From: an uncultured Eggerthellaceae bacterium
Lineage (GTDB): Bacteria > Actinomycetota > Coriobacteriia > Coriobacteriales > Eggerthellaceae
Length of the DNA: 59,805 bases
NCBI GenBank assembly: GCA_947564425.1
Contig: CANOBU010000002.1
Span: forward strand, 1 to 59,805
Direction of reading: 5' to 3'
Position 1 is the stretch's first letter, and each line of letters opens with the position of its first letter. Both the position numbers and the translations under genes were made by a program. Below are positions 49,854-59,227 of the stretch, piece by piece. The notes below the pieces were generated by a model. The model was not told where the DNA came from. It saw only the letters and a program-made list of their open reading frames with translations, and did no database searches.

Positions 49854-52253
49854 ATGTCATCAGGCGAGTCGTTCGTTTACACAGCATGCCCGGGATGGGG
49901 CGACCACGACTACTGCGTGGTGAAGACCATCGTGGAAGACGGCAGGATAATCCGCGCCGAGAAGGCCGACTACCCGGACGAGAAGCTGGGCTGCAGCCAT
50001 ATATGCCAGAAAGGGCTGGAAGCCTGCAAGCAACCCTACAGCGATAAGCGCCTGCTGCACCCCCTGAAGCGCGTGGGAGAACGCGGGTCGGGGCAATTCC
50101 AGGAGATAAGCTGGGACCAGGCGCTCGATGAGATATCCCAGAAGATGCTGGCCATTCGCGATGAGTACGGCCCCGAGGCAATCGCCTGTTGGAACTTCCC
50201 GGCAGCGCCGCCTCCCAACAACGGCCTGGGAACCATGCTGTCATCGCGGTATTTCAGCCTATGGGGCGCCACCAGCCCCATGCTGAGCTACGGCTTGGAC
50301 AACGGGCCCCAATATGCGGGGATGTACACTTTCGGCAACCCCTTGGGGCAGCTGATGATGGACCTGCGCATCATCGAGCATGCCGACCTGGTGGTGGTTT
50401 GGGGCGGCAACCCGGTAGAGAACCAGCACCGCGTGGCGGCCAGCATAGCCGCTGCGAAGGACAACGGCGCCCGGATCATAGACGTGGGGCTGCTGTTCGA
50501 CGGCACCGCCGGCTTCGCCGACCAGTTCATCCCGGTGAAACCCGGAACCGATTGCTTCCTCACCATGGCCATGGCCAAGTATCTGATACAGAACGACCTG
50601 GCCGATAGGAAGTTCCTGATCGAGCACACCAATGCCCCGCTGCTGGTGGATGTCGCCACGGGACTGCTGCTGAAGGATGCAAACGGGGATTTCCTCGCCT
50701 GGGACACCGACGCCGGAAGCCCGTGCCCGGTGGCTGCCGGCCAGGGCAACATCCCCTGCGCGAGCCCGGCCCTTGAGGGCGAATTCGAGGCGCAGGGTAC
50801 GCGCTGCAAGCCGGCCTTCCAGATGCTCATCGACCATGTGGCCCCTTACACGCTTGAGGAATGCGAGCGCATAACCGGCGTGGCACCCCAAACCGTGCAG
50901 GGACTCTGCGACGAGCTGGCTGCCACGAAGAGCTCTTACATCCTGGCGCCCCTGGGCATCCGCTACTTCAACCAGGGCGAGATTTACCGCAGCATGTATC
51001 TGCTGGGCGCCCTGCTGGGAACCCTCGGCGGCCAGAACAGCGGCGTGCATACCAATGTAATCGCCTCATCGGCACCGGTGATGTTCAACAACCTCGCCCT
51101 CACACGGCCCTTCGGCTTGGAAGGCAGCAAGATGAAGAACATCCGCCAGGGCGATTTCTTCGAACAGGTGCAAACCCAGCAGCCCTACCCCATAAAGGCA
51201 TTCTGGAAGGCTACGGGCAACCCCGTGCACAACTGCCCCAACCGCGGACGCTGGATCGAGACGTTCAACAAGATGGATCTGGTGGTGGACGTGGATGTGT
51301 GGCTCACCGATACCGGCGAGCTGGCCGACTACGTACTGCCCGACTGCATGCCCTATGAGCGCATGGAGATCATCGATGCGGCCAACTATGGGCATGTGGT
51401 GCTGCAGGAGCCGGCCATCGAGCCCCAAGGCGAAGCACGGGAGCCGAACTTCCTCTACACCGAGCTGGCAAAGCGCACCGGCTTGGGCGAGTACTTCGAC
51501 AAAACCACCGAAGAGTGGCTCGAACTGAAGCTGCAAACCGACTTCCCACCTATCGCATCGGTGGAACCGCCCATCACCCTGGAGCGCTTGAAGCAGGAGA
51601 AGATGATTCCCATCAACTGGCCCGATCCGAACTACTGGGATCCGCTGCGGGGGCTGCAGGGGCTCATGACGCCCGATGGCCGCGTGGATATCTACGCTGA
51701 CCGGCTGGCTGACGTCGATGCCGCCATGCCCACCTTCCGCCCTTCGCTGGAGGCCCCGACCGCCGATACGGGTTCGGAAGAGTACCCTTACCATTTCTTC
51801 AGCGGTCGCCAGCGCTTCTTCATGCAATCGATGTTCACCAACGACCCGCTGATGATAGAGCTGTCGGGCAAGGAACCGAGCGCCCGTATGAATCCGGTGG
51901 ATGCCCAGCGCGAGGCCATCGACGATGGCGACCTGGTGGAAGTGTACAATCACCGCGGCCATGTGGTAGCTCCGATGCGCCTGGACGAGGCTATCCCGCC
52001 GGGAACCATCCAGGTGTGGTTCGGCTGGCGCCAGGGGCAGTTCCAGGAGGGCACCTACGCCGAACTGCTGTTCCCTCTGGGCGACAACCGCACCCACGAC
52101 CCCGTAGCCGAGCGATGGTACCAGCAGACCATCGAGATGTTCGGCATAGATGACATGGTGAACAACTATGCGGCATCCTACGCCGGCGGATGGGACACCA
52201 TTTGGGATTGCGCCTGCAATGTGCGCAAGCTGCAGGACAAGAAGGGAGCCTAA
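49854..52253 (+). CDS. Molybdopterin oxidoreductase with an unusual N-terminal Fe-S ligand set
   Basis: A 799-residue enzyme with no Tat signal. The cysteines that could bind the proximal cluster are Cys12, Cys21, Cys47 and Cys51 (ACPGWGDHDYC..., GCSHICQKG), i.e. C-x8-C-x25-C-x3-C in place of the standard C-x2/3-C-x3-C-xn-C; His18 or Asp residues of GDHDYC may replace a Cys. The rest is a normal DMSO-reductase-family body: EISWDQALDEISQKM, VVVWGGNPVENQHR, a TLGGQNSGVH segment, and the C-terminal molybdopterin-binding domain (MNPVDAQREAIDDGDLVEVYNHRG). It is followed by a small Fe-S subunit and preceded, divergently, by the double-MarR gene. Substrate unknown. The ATG at 49854 follows AGAGGAGTAGGC. 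Confidence 0.85.
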   Translation: MSSGESFVYTACPGWGDHDYCVVKTIVEDGRIIRAEKADYPDEKLGCSHICQKGLEACKQPYSDKRLLHPLKRVGERGSGQFQEISWDQALDEISQKMLAIRDEYGPEAIACWNFPAAPPPNNGLGTMLSSRYFSLWGATSPMLSYGLDNGPQYAGMYTFGNPLGQLMMDLRIIEHADLVVVWGGNPVENQHRVAASIAAAKDNGARIIDVGLLFDGTAGFADQFIPVKPGTDCFLTMAMAKYLIQNDLADRKFLIEHTNAPLLVDVATGLLLKDANGDFLAWDTDAGSPCPVAAGQGNIPCASPALEGEFEAQGTRCKPAFQMLIDHVAPYTLEECERITGVAPQTVQGLCDELAATKSSYILAPLGIRYFNQGEIYRSMYLLGALLGTLGGQNSGVHTNVIASSAPVMFNNLALTRPFGLEGSKMKNIRQGDFFEQVQTQQPYPIKAFWKATGNPVHNCPNRGRWIETFNKMDLVVDVDVWLTDTGELADYVLPDCMPYERMEIIDAANYGHVVLQEPAIEPQGEAREPNFLYTELAKRTGLGEYFDKTTEEWLELKLQTDFPPIASVEPPITLERLKQEKMIPINWPDPNYWDPLRGLQGLMTPDGRVDIYADRLADVDAAMPTFRPSLEAPTADTGSEEYPYHFFSGRQRFFMQSMFTNDPLMIELSGKEPSARMNPVDAQREAIDDGDLVEVYNHRGHVVAPMRLDEAIPPGTIQVWFGWRQGQFQEGTYAELLFPLGDNRTHDPVAERWYQQTIEMFGIDDMVNNYAASYAGGWDTIWDCACNVRKLQDKKGA

Positions 52254-52255
52254 CC

Positions 52256-52672
52256 ATGGCGGAGCAAACGATACTCGTGAACCTCAACCGTTGCACCGGA
52301 TGCTGGACGTGCTCCATGGCCTGCAAGCTGGGCAACCGGCTGGCCGATGACGAATGGTGGAACACCGTGCGCACCCTGGGCAGCGGCGAGGGCATCGACC
52401 GCCCGGGCGGCCAGTGGCCCGACCTGCGGATGTCCTGGATACCCGTATACCACCGGGATTGCATCCTGTGTGCCGGGCGCACGGCCCAAGGCGAGCTGCC
52501 CTATTGCGTGGCCGCCTGCCCCTGCGAAGCGCTGCACTGGGGCGACTTGGAAGACGAGAAGTCCGAAGTGTCAAAACAGGTAGCAGACTTGCGCGCGAGG
52601 GATTTCCGCATCTTCCGCCTGCCCAACTGGGAGAACACCCGCAAAGAGGTGGTCTACGCATCCAAGGCGTAG
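52256..52672 (+). CDS. 4Fe-4S electron-transfer subunit
   Basis: A 138-residue Fe-S protein: CTGCWTCSMACKLGN, then CILCAGRTAQGELPYCVAACPCEALHWG. It carries about two clusters and so resembles the small subunit encoded at 38968-39312. It starts 2 bp after the catalytic gene stop, with GGGAG upstream, and lacks a signal peptide. There is no membrane subunit in this unit, so electron delivery is presumably from a soluble donor. Confidence 0.88.
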   Translation: MAEQTILVNLNRCTGCWTCSMACKLGNRLADDEWWNTVRTLGSGEGIDRPGGQWPDLRMSWIPVYHRDCILCAGRTAQGELPYCVAACPCEALHWGDLEDEKSEVSKQVADLRARDFRIFRLPNWENTRKEVVYASKA

Positions 52673-52686
52673 TCCCACTGGCAAAC

Positions 52687-52728
52687 GGGGAGGGGCTGGG
52701 AACAAGGAATCGTTCCCAGCCCCTCCCC
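52687..52728 (+). terminator. Rho-independent terminator of the molybdoenzyme pair
   Basis: GGGGAGGGGCTGGGAAC (52687-52703) pairs perfectly with 52712-52728 (17 bp, 8-nt loop), followed by TTTCC. It is 15 bp beyond the Fe-S gene stop. Confidence 0.85.
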
Positions 52729-52746
52729 TTTCCGCATCTCGAAAAG

Positions 52747-52813
52747 GTGACAGGGGACGTTCACTTTCGACACATCGCTCAGCGATGTGTCGAAAGTGAA
52801 CGTCCCCTGTCAC
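52747..52813. repeat. REP-like palindrome of 67 bp (33-bp perfect arms)
   Basis: GTGACAGGGGACGTTCACTT... and its exact reverse complement around a central C; partner of the element at 48724. The two flank the MarR/molybdoenzyme block at both ends. Confidence 0.95.
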
Positions 52814-52919
52814 ATGGGCGGAAGGGCACTCGCGAAGCGAGTTCCGCAGCCGCAGGCGAGGGCTGCCTGAGCGACCTTCCGCTTTTTCGTCTCCCGAAGG
52901 CTCCCAGGTAAACCCCAGG

Positions 52920-54197
52920 TTAAAGTGCCGCTAAGGCCCGATACCCGATGTCGCTGCGATTCTGCTTCCCCTCGAAGTCGATAAGCTCGCAAGCCGCATA
53001 GGCAAGGTCGCGAGCTTCCTGGAAGGTTGACCCAAGAGCCGTCACATTCAGCACGCGGCCACCGGAAGTCACCAGATCGCCCCGGTCGTCCACTTTGGTG
53101 CCCGCATGGAACACCATGACATCGCCCAACGCCTCGGCGTCGTCGATACCCGTGATGACCTTGCCCTTCTCGTAGGACCCCGGATAACCCTGGCTGGCCA
53201 GCACCACGGTGACAGCCCATTTGTCGGCCCAATCGAGTTTCACATCGTCAGGCCGCCCTTCAGCCACGGCCAGCATCACCTGGGCGAGGTCCGACTGCAG
53301 GCGCGGAAGCACCACCTGGGTTTCGGGATCGCCGAAGCGGGCGTTGTATTCCAACAGCTTGGGACCTTGGGGGGTCAGCATGAAGCCGCCGTACAGCACG
53401 CCGCGGTAGTCGTTGTCGAACTCCGATGCTGTGGCCGCCGCGGCATCGGCCATGATGCGCTCCATGGCAGCCAGCTCGTCATCGGACACGATAGGAACCG
53501 GCGAATAAGCGCCCATGCCGCCGGTATTGGGGCCCTCATCGCCATCGTAAGCGCGCTTATGGTCCTGGGAAGGAGCCATGCAATAGGCTTTCCCAGCCGA
53601 AACGAAGGCCAGCATGGAGCATTCCGGCCCGGTCAGGCATTCCTCCACCACCACGGTACGACCGGCATCGCCGAACGCCCCTTCGAAGCACGAGGATACG
53701 GCACGATGGGCCTCTTCGACGGTGGCGGCCACCACCACGCCCTTGCCTGCGGCCAAACCGTCGGCCTTCACCACGATGGGCGCACCCTTGGCATCGATAT
53801 AGTCGTGGGCTGCCTGCTCATCATCGGTGCTCAGGTACTCCGCCGTGGGCAAGCCGTTGCGCATCATGAATTCCTTGCAGAAGGTCTTGGAACCCTCCAA
53901 CTGCGCACCTTGGGCATCGGGACCGAACACGGCTACCCCTGCAGCCCGCAGCACATCGGCGACGCCGGCAACCAGGGGCGCCTCAGGGCCGATAACCACC
54001 AGATCTACCCCATGGCTTTGAGCGAAGTCAAGCACCGCCCGCCCGTCTTCGGCATCGAGGCCGCTTGCATTCTGGGCGATCAGCGCCGTACCGCCGTTAC
54101 CCGGCGCCACATACAGCTCGTCCACCGAAGGAGACTTCTTCAGAGCCCAGGTGATGGCATGCTCACGTCCACCGCCGCCCAAAACCAAGATATTCAT
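52920..54197 (-). CDS. purD: Phosphoribosylamine--glycine ligase
   Basis: A 425-residue ATP-grasp enzyme of purine synthesis (GAR synthetase). [19 protein letters not shown] at the N-terminus, the ATP-grasp core ([42 protein letters not shown]) and the C-terminal domain with [13 protein letters not shown] are intact, and the length is normal. Start ATG at 54197 with AAAGGGTTTCCG upstream. Adjacent to purA (57-bp gap) on the same strand. Confidence 0.97.
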   Translation of the reverse strand: MNILVLGGGGREHAITWALKKSPSVDELYVAPGNGGTALIAQNASGLDAEDGRAVLDFAQSHGVDLVVIGPEAPLVAGVADVLRAAGVAVFGPDAQGAQLEGSKTFCKEFMMRNGLPTAEYLSTDDEQAAHDYIDAKGAPIVVKADGLAAGKGVVVAATVEEAHRAVSSCFEGAFGDAGRTVVVEECLTGPECSMLAFVSAGKAYCMAPSQDHKRAYDGDEGPNTGGMGAYSPVPIVSDDELAAMERIMADAAAATASEFDNDYRGVLYGGFMLTPQGPKLLEYNARFGDPETQVVLPRLQSDLAQVMLAVAEGRPDDVKLDWADKWAVTVVLASQGYPGSYEKGKVITGIDDAEALGDVMVFHAGTKVDDRGDLVTSGGRVLNVTALGSTFQEARDLAYAACELIDFEGKQNRSDIGYRALAAL

Positions 54198-54254
54198 CGG
54201 AAACCCTTTCCCTAGAATGGCCTTGCCTACCTATGATTCCCGCAGGTTACGCCC

Positions 54255-55571
54255 TTAGCGGTACCAGTTGCGCACGATGGTCTGATCGCGATCGGGGCCT
54301 ACGGATACGAACGACATATTCGCCCCGGTTATCTCCTCCAGATGCTTCACGTAAGCCTGGGCATTGGCGGGCAGCTCCTCGAAGGCGCGGCATCCGGTAA
54401 TGTCCTGGCCCTTCCAGCCGGGCAGCTCCTCGTAGATGGGTTTGGCATGGAACAGCACCGACTGCTGCATGGGGAAGTAATCGTAGCGCTTACCCTCGCA
54501 CTCATAGGCTACGCATACCTTTATGGTGTCGAAGGCCGATAGCACATCCAGCTTGGTCAGGGCTACATCGGTCAGGCCGTTCACTTCCACGGCATAGCGG
54601 CCGATCACGGCATCGAACCACCCGCAGCGGCGCTTGCGGCCGGTGGTCACGCCGAACTCGTGGCCCTCCTGGCATAGCAATTCGCCGATGGCCGCCTCTT
54701 CGGGAGATCCGCCGTCTTCGGCATAGCGCTGCTCGGTAGGGAAAGGACCGGCGCCCACGCGCGTAACGTAGGCTTTCTCGATGCCCAATACGCGATCGAT
54801 GGCCTTCGGCCCCACACCCGTGCCGGTAAGGGCGCCGCCGGCGCAGCAAGAAGAAGAGGTGACGAAGGGATAGGTACCATGGTCGATATCGAGCAGCGTG
54901 CCCTGGGCTCCTTCGAACAGAATCGATTTCCCGGCCCGCAGCGCATCATCGAGCAGCTGCGAAGTCTCGGCCATGTAGGGCCGCAGGATATTGCCGTAGG
55001 GGAGATACTCGTCGCAGATCTCCTCCACCGTATAGGTATGCAGGCCGTAAACCTTCTGCAATATGGCGTTCTTCTGCGACAGGGCCGTCTCGACCTTCAG
55101 GCGGAAGATGCGCTCGTCCATGAGATCCTGCAGCCGAATGCCCTTGCGGGCCACCTTGTCCTGGTAGCAGGGCCCTATACCCCGCTTGGTGGTGCCTATC
55201 TGATTCTCGCCCAAGCGCTTCTCATCGGCACCGTCGAGATCCTTGTGATAGGGCATGATGATATGGGCATCGCAGCTTATCTTGAGTTTCTTGCAGGAGA
55301 TGCCTTCTGCCTCGAGCATGGCCATCTCCTTGATCAGCACGCCGGGGTCGACCACGACGCCGTTGCCTATGACCGGAGTCGACTGCTCGTACATCACACC
55401 GGAGGGCATGAGGTGCAGCGCCAGCTTCCTATCGCCATGGATCACCGTGTGACCGGCATTGTTGCCCCCCTGGAAACGGACGACGAAATCGTAATCGTGG
55501 GCGATGAGGTCGGTTACCTTGCCCTTGCCCTCGTCGCCCCATTGGGCCCCTACCAGCACCGTGTTGGTCAT
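54255..55571 (-). CDS. purA: Adenylosuccinate synthase
   Basis: A 438-residue GTPase-fold enzyme that makes adenylosuccinate from IMP, GTP and aspartate. [38 protein letters not shown] and [11 protein letters not shown] are all present. Start ATG at 55571, preceded by AAGGAGGATCC. It is upstream of purD and probably co-transcribed. Length is normal. Confidence 0.97.
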   Translation of the reverse strand: MTNTVLVGAQWGDEGKGKVTDLIAHDYDFVVRFQGGNNAGHTVIHGDRKLALHLMPSGVMYEQSTPVIGNGVVVDPGVLIKEMAMLEAEGISCKKLKISCDAHIIMPYHKDLDGADEKRLGENQIGTTKRGIGPCYQDKVARKGIRLQDLMDERIFRLKVETALSQKNAILQKVYGLHTYTVEEICDEYLPYGNILRPYMAETSQLLDDALRAGKSILFEGAQGTLLDIDHGTYPFVTSSSCCAGGALTGTGVGPKAIDRVLGIEKAYVTRVGAGPFPTEQRYAEDGGSPEEAAIGELLCQEGHEFGVTTGRKRRCGWFDAVIGRYAVEVNGLTDVALTKLDVLSAFDTIKVCVAYECEGKRYDYFPMQQSVLFHAKPIYEELPGWKGQDITGCRAFEELPANAQAYVKHLEEITGANMSFVSVGPDRDQTIVRNWYR

Positions 55572-55657
55572 TGCGGATCCTCCTTGTTCGCCTGCGCAGA
55601 ATTATAGTATAAGGCCCGCGGCGCATATCACCCACAGCGGATGCCCGCGCATCGCAG

Positions 55658-57874
55658 TCACCGGGTGTCTCGAAGGTCGACCACAGGCAAACCCGGCCAC
55701 ACGCGGCCCAGAGCCGCCGCCGTCTCCCTATGGCAGGTGAATACGATAACCTGCCGCTTCTGCGCCAGCCGGGCAAGGGCCTCGGCAGCACCCTTGCGCC
55801 GCTCGCCATCGAAGTTCACCAGAATATCATCGGCCAGCACCGGAATATTGCGCCCCACCTCTCCGGCATTCATCAGCAGGGCTATCCTCAATGCCAGGTA
55901 CAGCTGCTGGCAGGTACCCAGCGAGAGATGCCGCGGCTTCGCCTCGTTGCCATCGGCGTCACGGACCACGATGCTGCCCGTAGCCGCCAGCGATACCTCG
56001 ACCCAGCGTCCCCCGGTTATAAGGGAGAGCAGCTGCCCGGCCTCGTGATACACCTGGGGCTTTCCCGTGCTTTCCCAAAGCGCCATGCTGCGCTCCAGCA
56101 TGCGTTTAGCCAGCAGCAGCTCTACCAGATCGTGCTTGCTCTCCCGCAGCCGCGTACGGACCTGCTGGTACTCAAGCTTCAATGCATCAAGCTGCCGATC
56201 GGAGGCAGCGTGCTGCAGTCGCTCGCCCAACTCGCCGATACGCCGGTCGAAATCGGAGGCAAGGCCCTGCAGGGCCCCGCGCTGCCCCTCCTTCGCCTGC
56301 AGAGCCGCCTCGATGGCCTGCAAGGGATCATCGAGCCGGGGAAGGTCGCGCAGCGAATCCAAGGCCTCTGCGCGCTGGGCTGCAACATCCTGCGCTTCTT
56401 GCCGATTGGCGCGGATGCGCACCGCCAGGGCCGAAAGGCGCTGGTCAGCCGCCGCCCGCTGGGCACGCACCTGGGCCGCTTCCTCCATCAGCAGCCGCGC
56501 TTGGCGCAGCGACCCGGCCGCCGTGCCCAACCCCGCATCCTCCATATAGGCGCTTATCTCCCGCTTGAGCCGCTCAGCGTCAGCCAGGGTTCCGTCCAGC
56601 TTCTTCCTGTCTTGCAGCATCACCCATTGGGCATCTTGACGACGGGAATCGAGACTTTGGCTATGGCGATCGGGGCGCAGGAGCAATACGGCGCCGGCGG
56701 CAGCCAACAGGAATGCCAGCACGATGAGTGCGGCACCGAAAGCCGTGAACGAAAGGCTGCCGATATGACGGCCGTGAATGAACAGCAGGATCCCCGCTAC
56801 GATGAAGGCCAGGGTCGGAACGACCGAAACGATTGCCTGGGACCCCTTCAGGGCAAGGCGGCGCTTTCGGGAGGGATCGCTATCATCCATCTCGAGAAAC
56901 GCTTCATAGGAGGCTCGGGATGAAGCGCTGTTCTGCTCGGCTGTTTCCACGATGCGCTGCATCTTATCCCAAGATTCCTCGTATTCATCGAGCCGGCTGC
57001 GCACCGCACGTTCCCGAACGGCATCCAAGGCCAGGAGGCGCGGATTGATGGAGCCGGCCTCGGAGGCCTGGGCCTCGAAAGCCCGTTGCTCATCCTCTAA
57101 CCGGGCCGATTCCTCCTCAAGGGCCCCCGAACGGGCATCATACCGCCCGATACGGTCGCGCGCTGCCGCAAGCTCCCCTATTTCCCGATTCAAAGCATCC
57201 AGATGCTCGGCAGCTTCGCTGCGGTTCTGCCGCAGCTCCCGCAGCTCGCGGCACTCCTGCCTTGCCAACTCAGCTTCCCTCGATGCCGACTGGACCTGAT
57301 CCCGCAGATCGTCCAACCGACGCTCGAGATACGGTATAGCACCGGCATCATCGCCCTCGGGTGCTGTAAGGGCGGCGATCCGCTGCTCTATACCGATGAA
57401 TGCCCCGGACGGGCTGCCGGAGGTGCCGGACCCGGCCGCCAATAGCCGCGCCGTCACATCGGAGCTATCGCGCAACGAGAGCAACTCATCGGATGTCAGG
57501 GAGAACAGCGTGCGGTACGTAACCTGATCGATGTCGCGCACCAGCGAGGTATCGCCCTCTAACGGAGCCGTCCCCGTCCGCTCCAGCACCGAATACGCAG
57601 ATGGGTTCTGAAGGGCGACCGGCCCGGACCCACCGCCATCCGAACAGAAAAGGAGCGCACCGCTGCGTTCACCCGATGCGGGCTGATAGGTGTTGGTCAC
57701 ACCATGGCCATCATTCCAACCGAAAAGGATACCGCCCACCAGCGAGGCCAAGGTGGTTTTCCCCGCCTCGTTCGGACCATAGACCACATTGAGCCCCGGA
57801 CCGAACGGACCCGCCCTCCGACCCGTCAACGCGCCATAGCGATGCGCCTCTATCCAGCGGAGGAAGGCCGTCAT
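55658..57874 (-). CDS. ATP-binding SMC-like protein (YhaN/AAA_27 type) with internal membrane segments
   Basis: A 738-residue protein. Walker A GPNEAGKTT is near residue 35 and Walker B is PVLADDILVNFDGERR near the C-terminus (~675), with a LSLGTCQQLYLALR signature just before. Long coiled coils fill about 170-330 and 420-600. Between them two hydrophobic segments (VVPTLAFIVAGILLFIHG and FGAALIVLAFLLAAAGAVLLL) are separated by a short loop. This is the YhaN-type layout, an SbcC-like ATPase that pairs with a YhaO nuclease. Its start (ATG 57874) overlaps the YhaO-like gene by 4 bp. Confidence 0.88.
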   Translation of the reverse strand: MTAFLRWIEAHRYGALTGRRAGPFGPGLNVVYGPNEAGKTTLASLVGGILFGWNDGHGVTNTYQPASGERSGALLFCSDGGGSGPVALQNPSAYSVLERTGTAPLEGDTSLVRDIDQVTYRTLFSLTSDELLSLRDSSDVTARLLAAGSGTSGSPSGAFIGIEQRIAALTAPEGDDAGAIPYLERRLDDLRDQVQSASREAELARQECRELRELRQNRSEAAEHLDALNREIGELAAARDRIGRYDARSGALEEESARLEDEQRAFEAQASEAGSINPRLLALDAVRERAVRSRLDEYEESWDKMQRIVETAEQNSASSRASYEAFLEMDDSDPSRKRRLALKGSQAIVSVVPTLAFIVAGILLFIHGRHIGSLSFTAFGAALIVLAFLLAAAGAVLLLRPDRHSQSLDSRRQDAQWVMLQDRKKLDGTLADAERLKREISAYMEDAGLGTAAGSLRQARLLMEEAAQVRAQRAAADQRLSALAVRIRANRQEAQDVAAQRAEALDSLRDLPRLDDPLQAIEAALQAKEGQRGALQGLASDFDRRIGELGERLQHAASDRQLDALKLEYQQVRTRLRESKHDLVELLLAKRMLERSMALWESTGKPQVYHEAGQLLSLITGGRWVEVSLAATGSIVVRDADGNEAKPRHLSLGTCQQLYLALRIALLMNAGEVGRNIPVLADDILVNFDGERRKGAAEALARLAQKRQVIVFTCHRETAAALGRVWPGLPVVDLRDTR

Positions 57875-59160
57875 GGCTCCTCCCTATCCAGCAAGTCGAG
57901 CACACGGCGCTCGGCCGCATCCTCGAAGTCGCCTATACGGCGCGAAAGGGATTCGGGAACCGTGATGCCCCGCTTTACGAATTCGCTCTGTACGTAATTC
58001 ACCATCTCCTCGTCCCGGGCCCGCTGCTCATCGGCCATCTGCATCACGAGAGCCGGGAACAATCCCTCCCGGCGCCGCAATCCGATATCGGCACCGGGGT
58101 GCGCCCGGTTAACTATCGAATCGCAGAGGAAATTCGGGTATGCATCGTTCAGCCGCTTGCGCATCCTCTCCAACACCGCCGCATCCGACAGGTACCCGTA
58201 AAGATCCGTCGCGCCGACGAGGGTAACGCGCACCACCATATCCTCGCAATGGGCTTCGCCGTTGCGGCTGAACATCTCCGTCTGTATATGCTGCTCCAAG
58301 TCGGTAAGGGTGCGGAATGGCCCGCAATCCACCGTCAGCCTCTCGAAGACGACGCTCGCCAACGGGATGAACTCCAAGGATCCGCGGGGGCTGGCAGGGG
58401 TTTCCTCCAATGTTGCGAGAAAGCAGCCGCGACTCCCCGTTTCTTTGGCAGCACAGCCCTGTATGCAGCCGGGAAACACGATGCGCGGATTATGGAAGCT
58501 GGGACGCACCAGCCTCTTATGGAGATGTCCGCAAGCCCAGTAATCGATTCCGCGGGCCAGCAGATCGGCTTCGCTGGCCGGGGCCTTTCCCTTATCTATA
58601 TCGAGACCGGTATGTATGACGCCAAGGGAGAACGGAGCCTCGGCAGCATCGGGATCGCCATCGGCCAAGGCAGCGATAGCCGCTTCACGGGATATCCCCT
58701 CGGCTATATCCCTGTCACGCGGCCAGGTTTGGTTGTAATAGCTGCGAGCCCCGATCAGGCAAAGCGGCTCTCCTTCTCGACGGTACAGCTCGAATGCAGG
58801 CTCCCCCACCCCCATAAGATGAGCCGATGGGGGAAGAAGGGCAGCATCGGCTGACCACGAAGTGAACGGATCATGATTGCCGCCGACGATGAAGGAGGGG
58901 ATACCCGCATCGTCGAGCTTCGCCAAGCCCTCGAAGAAGAGCCGGAAATCCCCATAAGAAGCCTTGCTCGTATCAAATGCGTCGCCCGCGAACACAACGA
59001 AATCGACTGCATGGTCGATCGCCGTGCGCACCAGACGGCCGAACGCTTCGGGGATAGCCCGCTGAAGCCTCTGTGACCAATCCGCATCGAGACTTCGTAA
59101 TCCTCTGACAGGGGCTCCCAGATGGATATCACCCGTATGGAGAAATGTTAGCTTCCGCAT
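57871..59160 (-). CDS. Metallophosphoesterase/DNA exonuclease (YhaO, SbcD-like)
   Basis: A 429-residue protein with the phosphoesterase motifs in order: TGDIHLG (D, H), FAGDAFD, GGNHDP and GVIHTGLD / CGHLHKR. It matches the DNA repair exonuclease class (YhaO/SbcD/Mre11), which pairs with the ATPase encoded by the next gene (4-bp overlap). A C-terminal cap domain (from about 270) follows. Start ATG at 59160, preceded by GGGGATTCCG. The pair probably processes DNA ends or acts at the membrane, given the helices of its partner. Confidence 0.9.
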   Translation of the reverse strand: MRKLTFLHTGDIHLGAPVRGLRSLDADWSQRLQRAIPEAFGRLVRTAIDHAVDFVVFAGDAFDTSKASYGDFRLFFEGLAKLDDAGIPSFIVGGNHDPFTSWSADAALLPPSAHLMGVGEPAFELYRREGEPLCLIGARSYYNQTWPRDRDIAEGISREAAIAALADGDPDAAEAPFSLGVIHTGLDIDKGKAPASEADLLARGIDYWACGHLHKRLVRPSFHNPRIVFPGCIQGCAAKETGSRGCFLATLEETPASPRGSLEFIPLASVVFERLTVDCGPFRTLTDLEQHIQTEMFSRNGEAHCEDMVVRVTLVGATDLYGYLSDAAVLERMRKRLNDAYPNFLCDSIVNRAHPGADIGLRRREGLFPALVMQMADEQRARDEEMVNYVQSEFVKRGITVPESLSRRIGDFEDAAERRVLDLLDREEP

Positions 59161-59227
59161 CGGAATCCCCGAACCGCAACGTTAGGAAATCCGACAGAGA
59201 GCATACCGCCTGATGAATCCATAAGGG

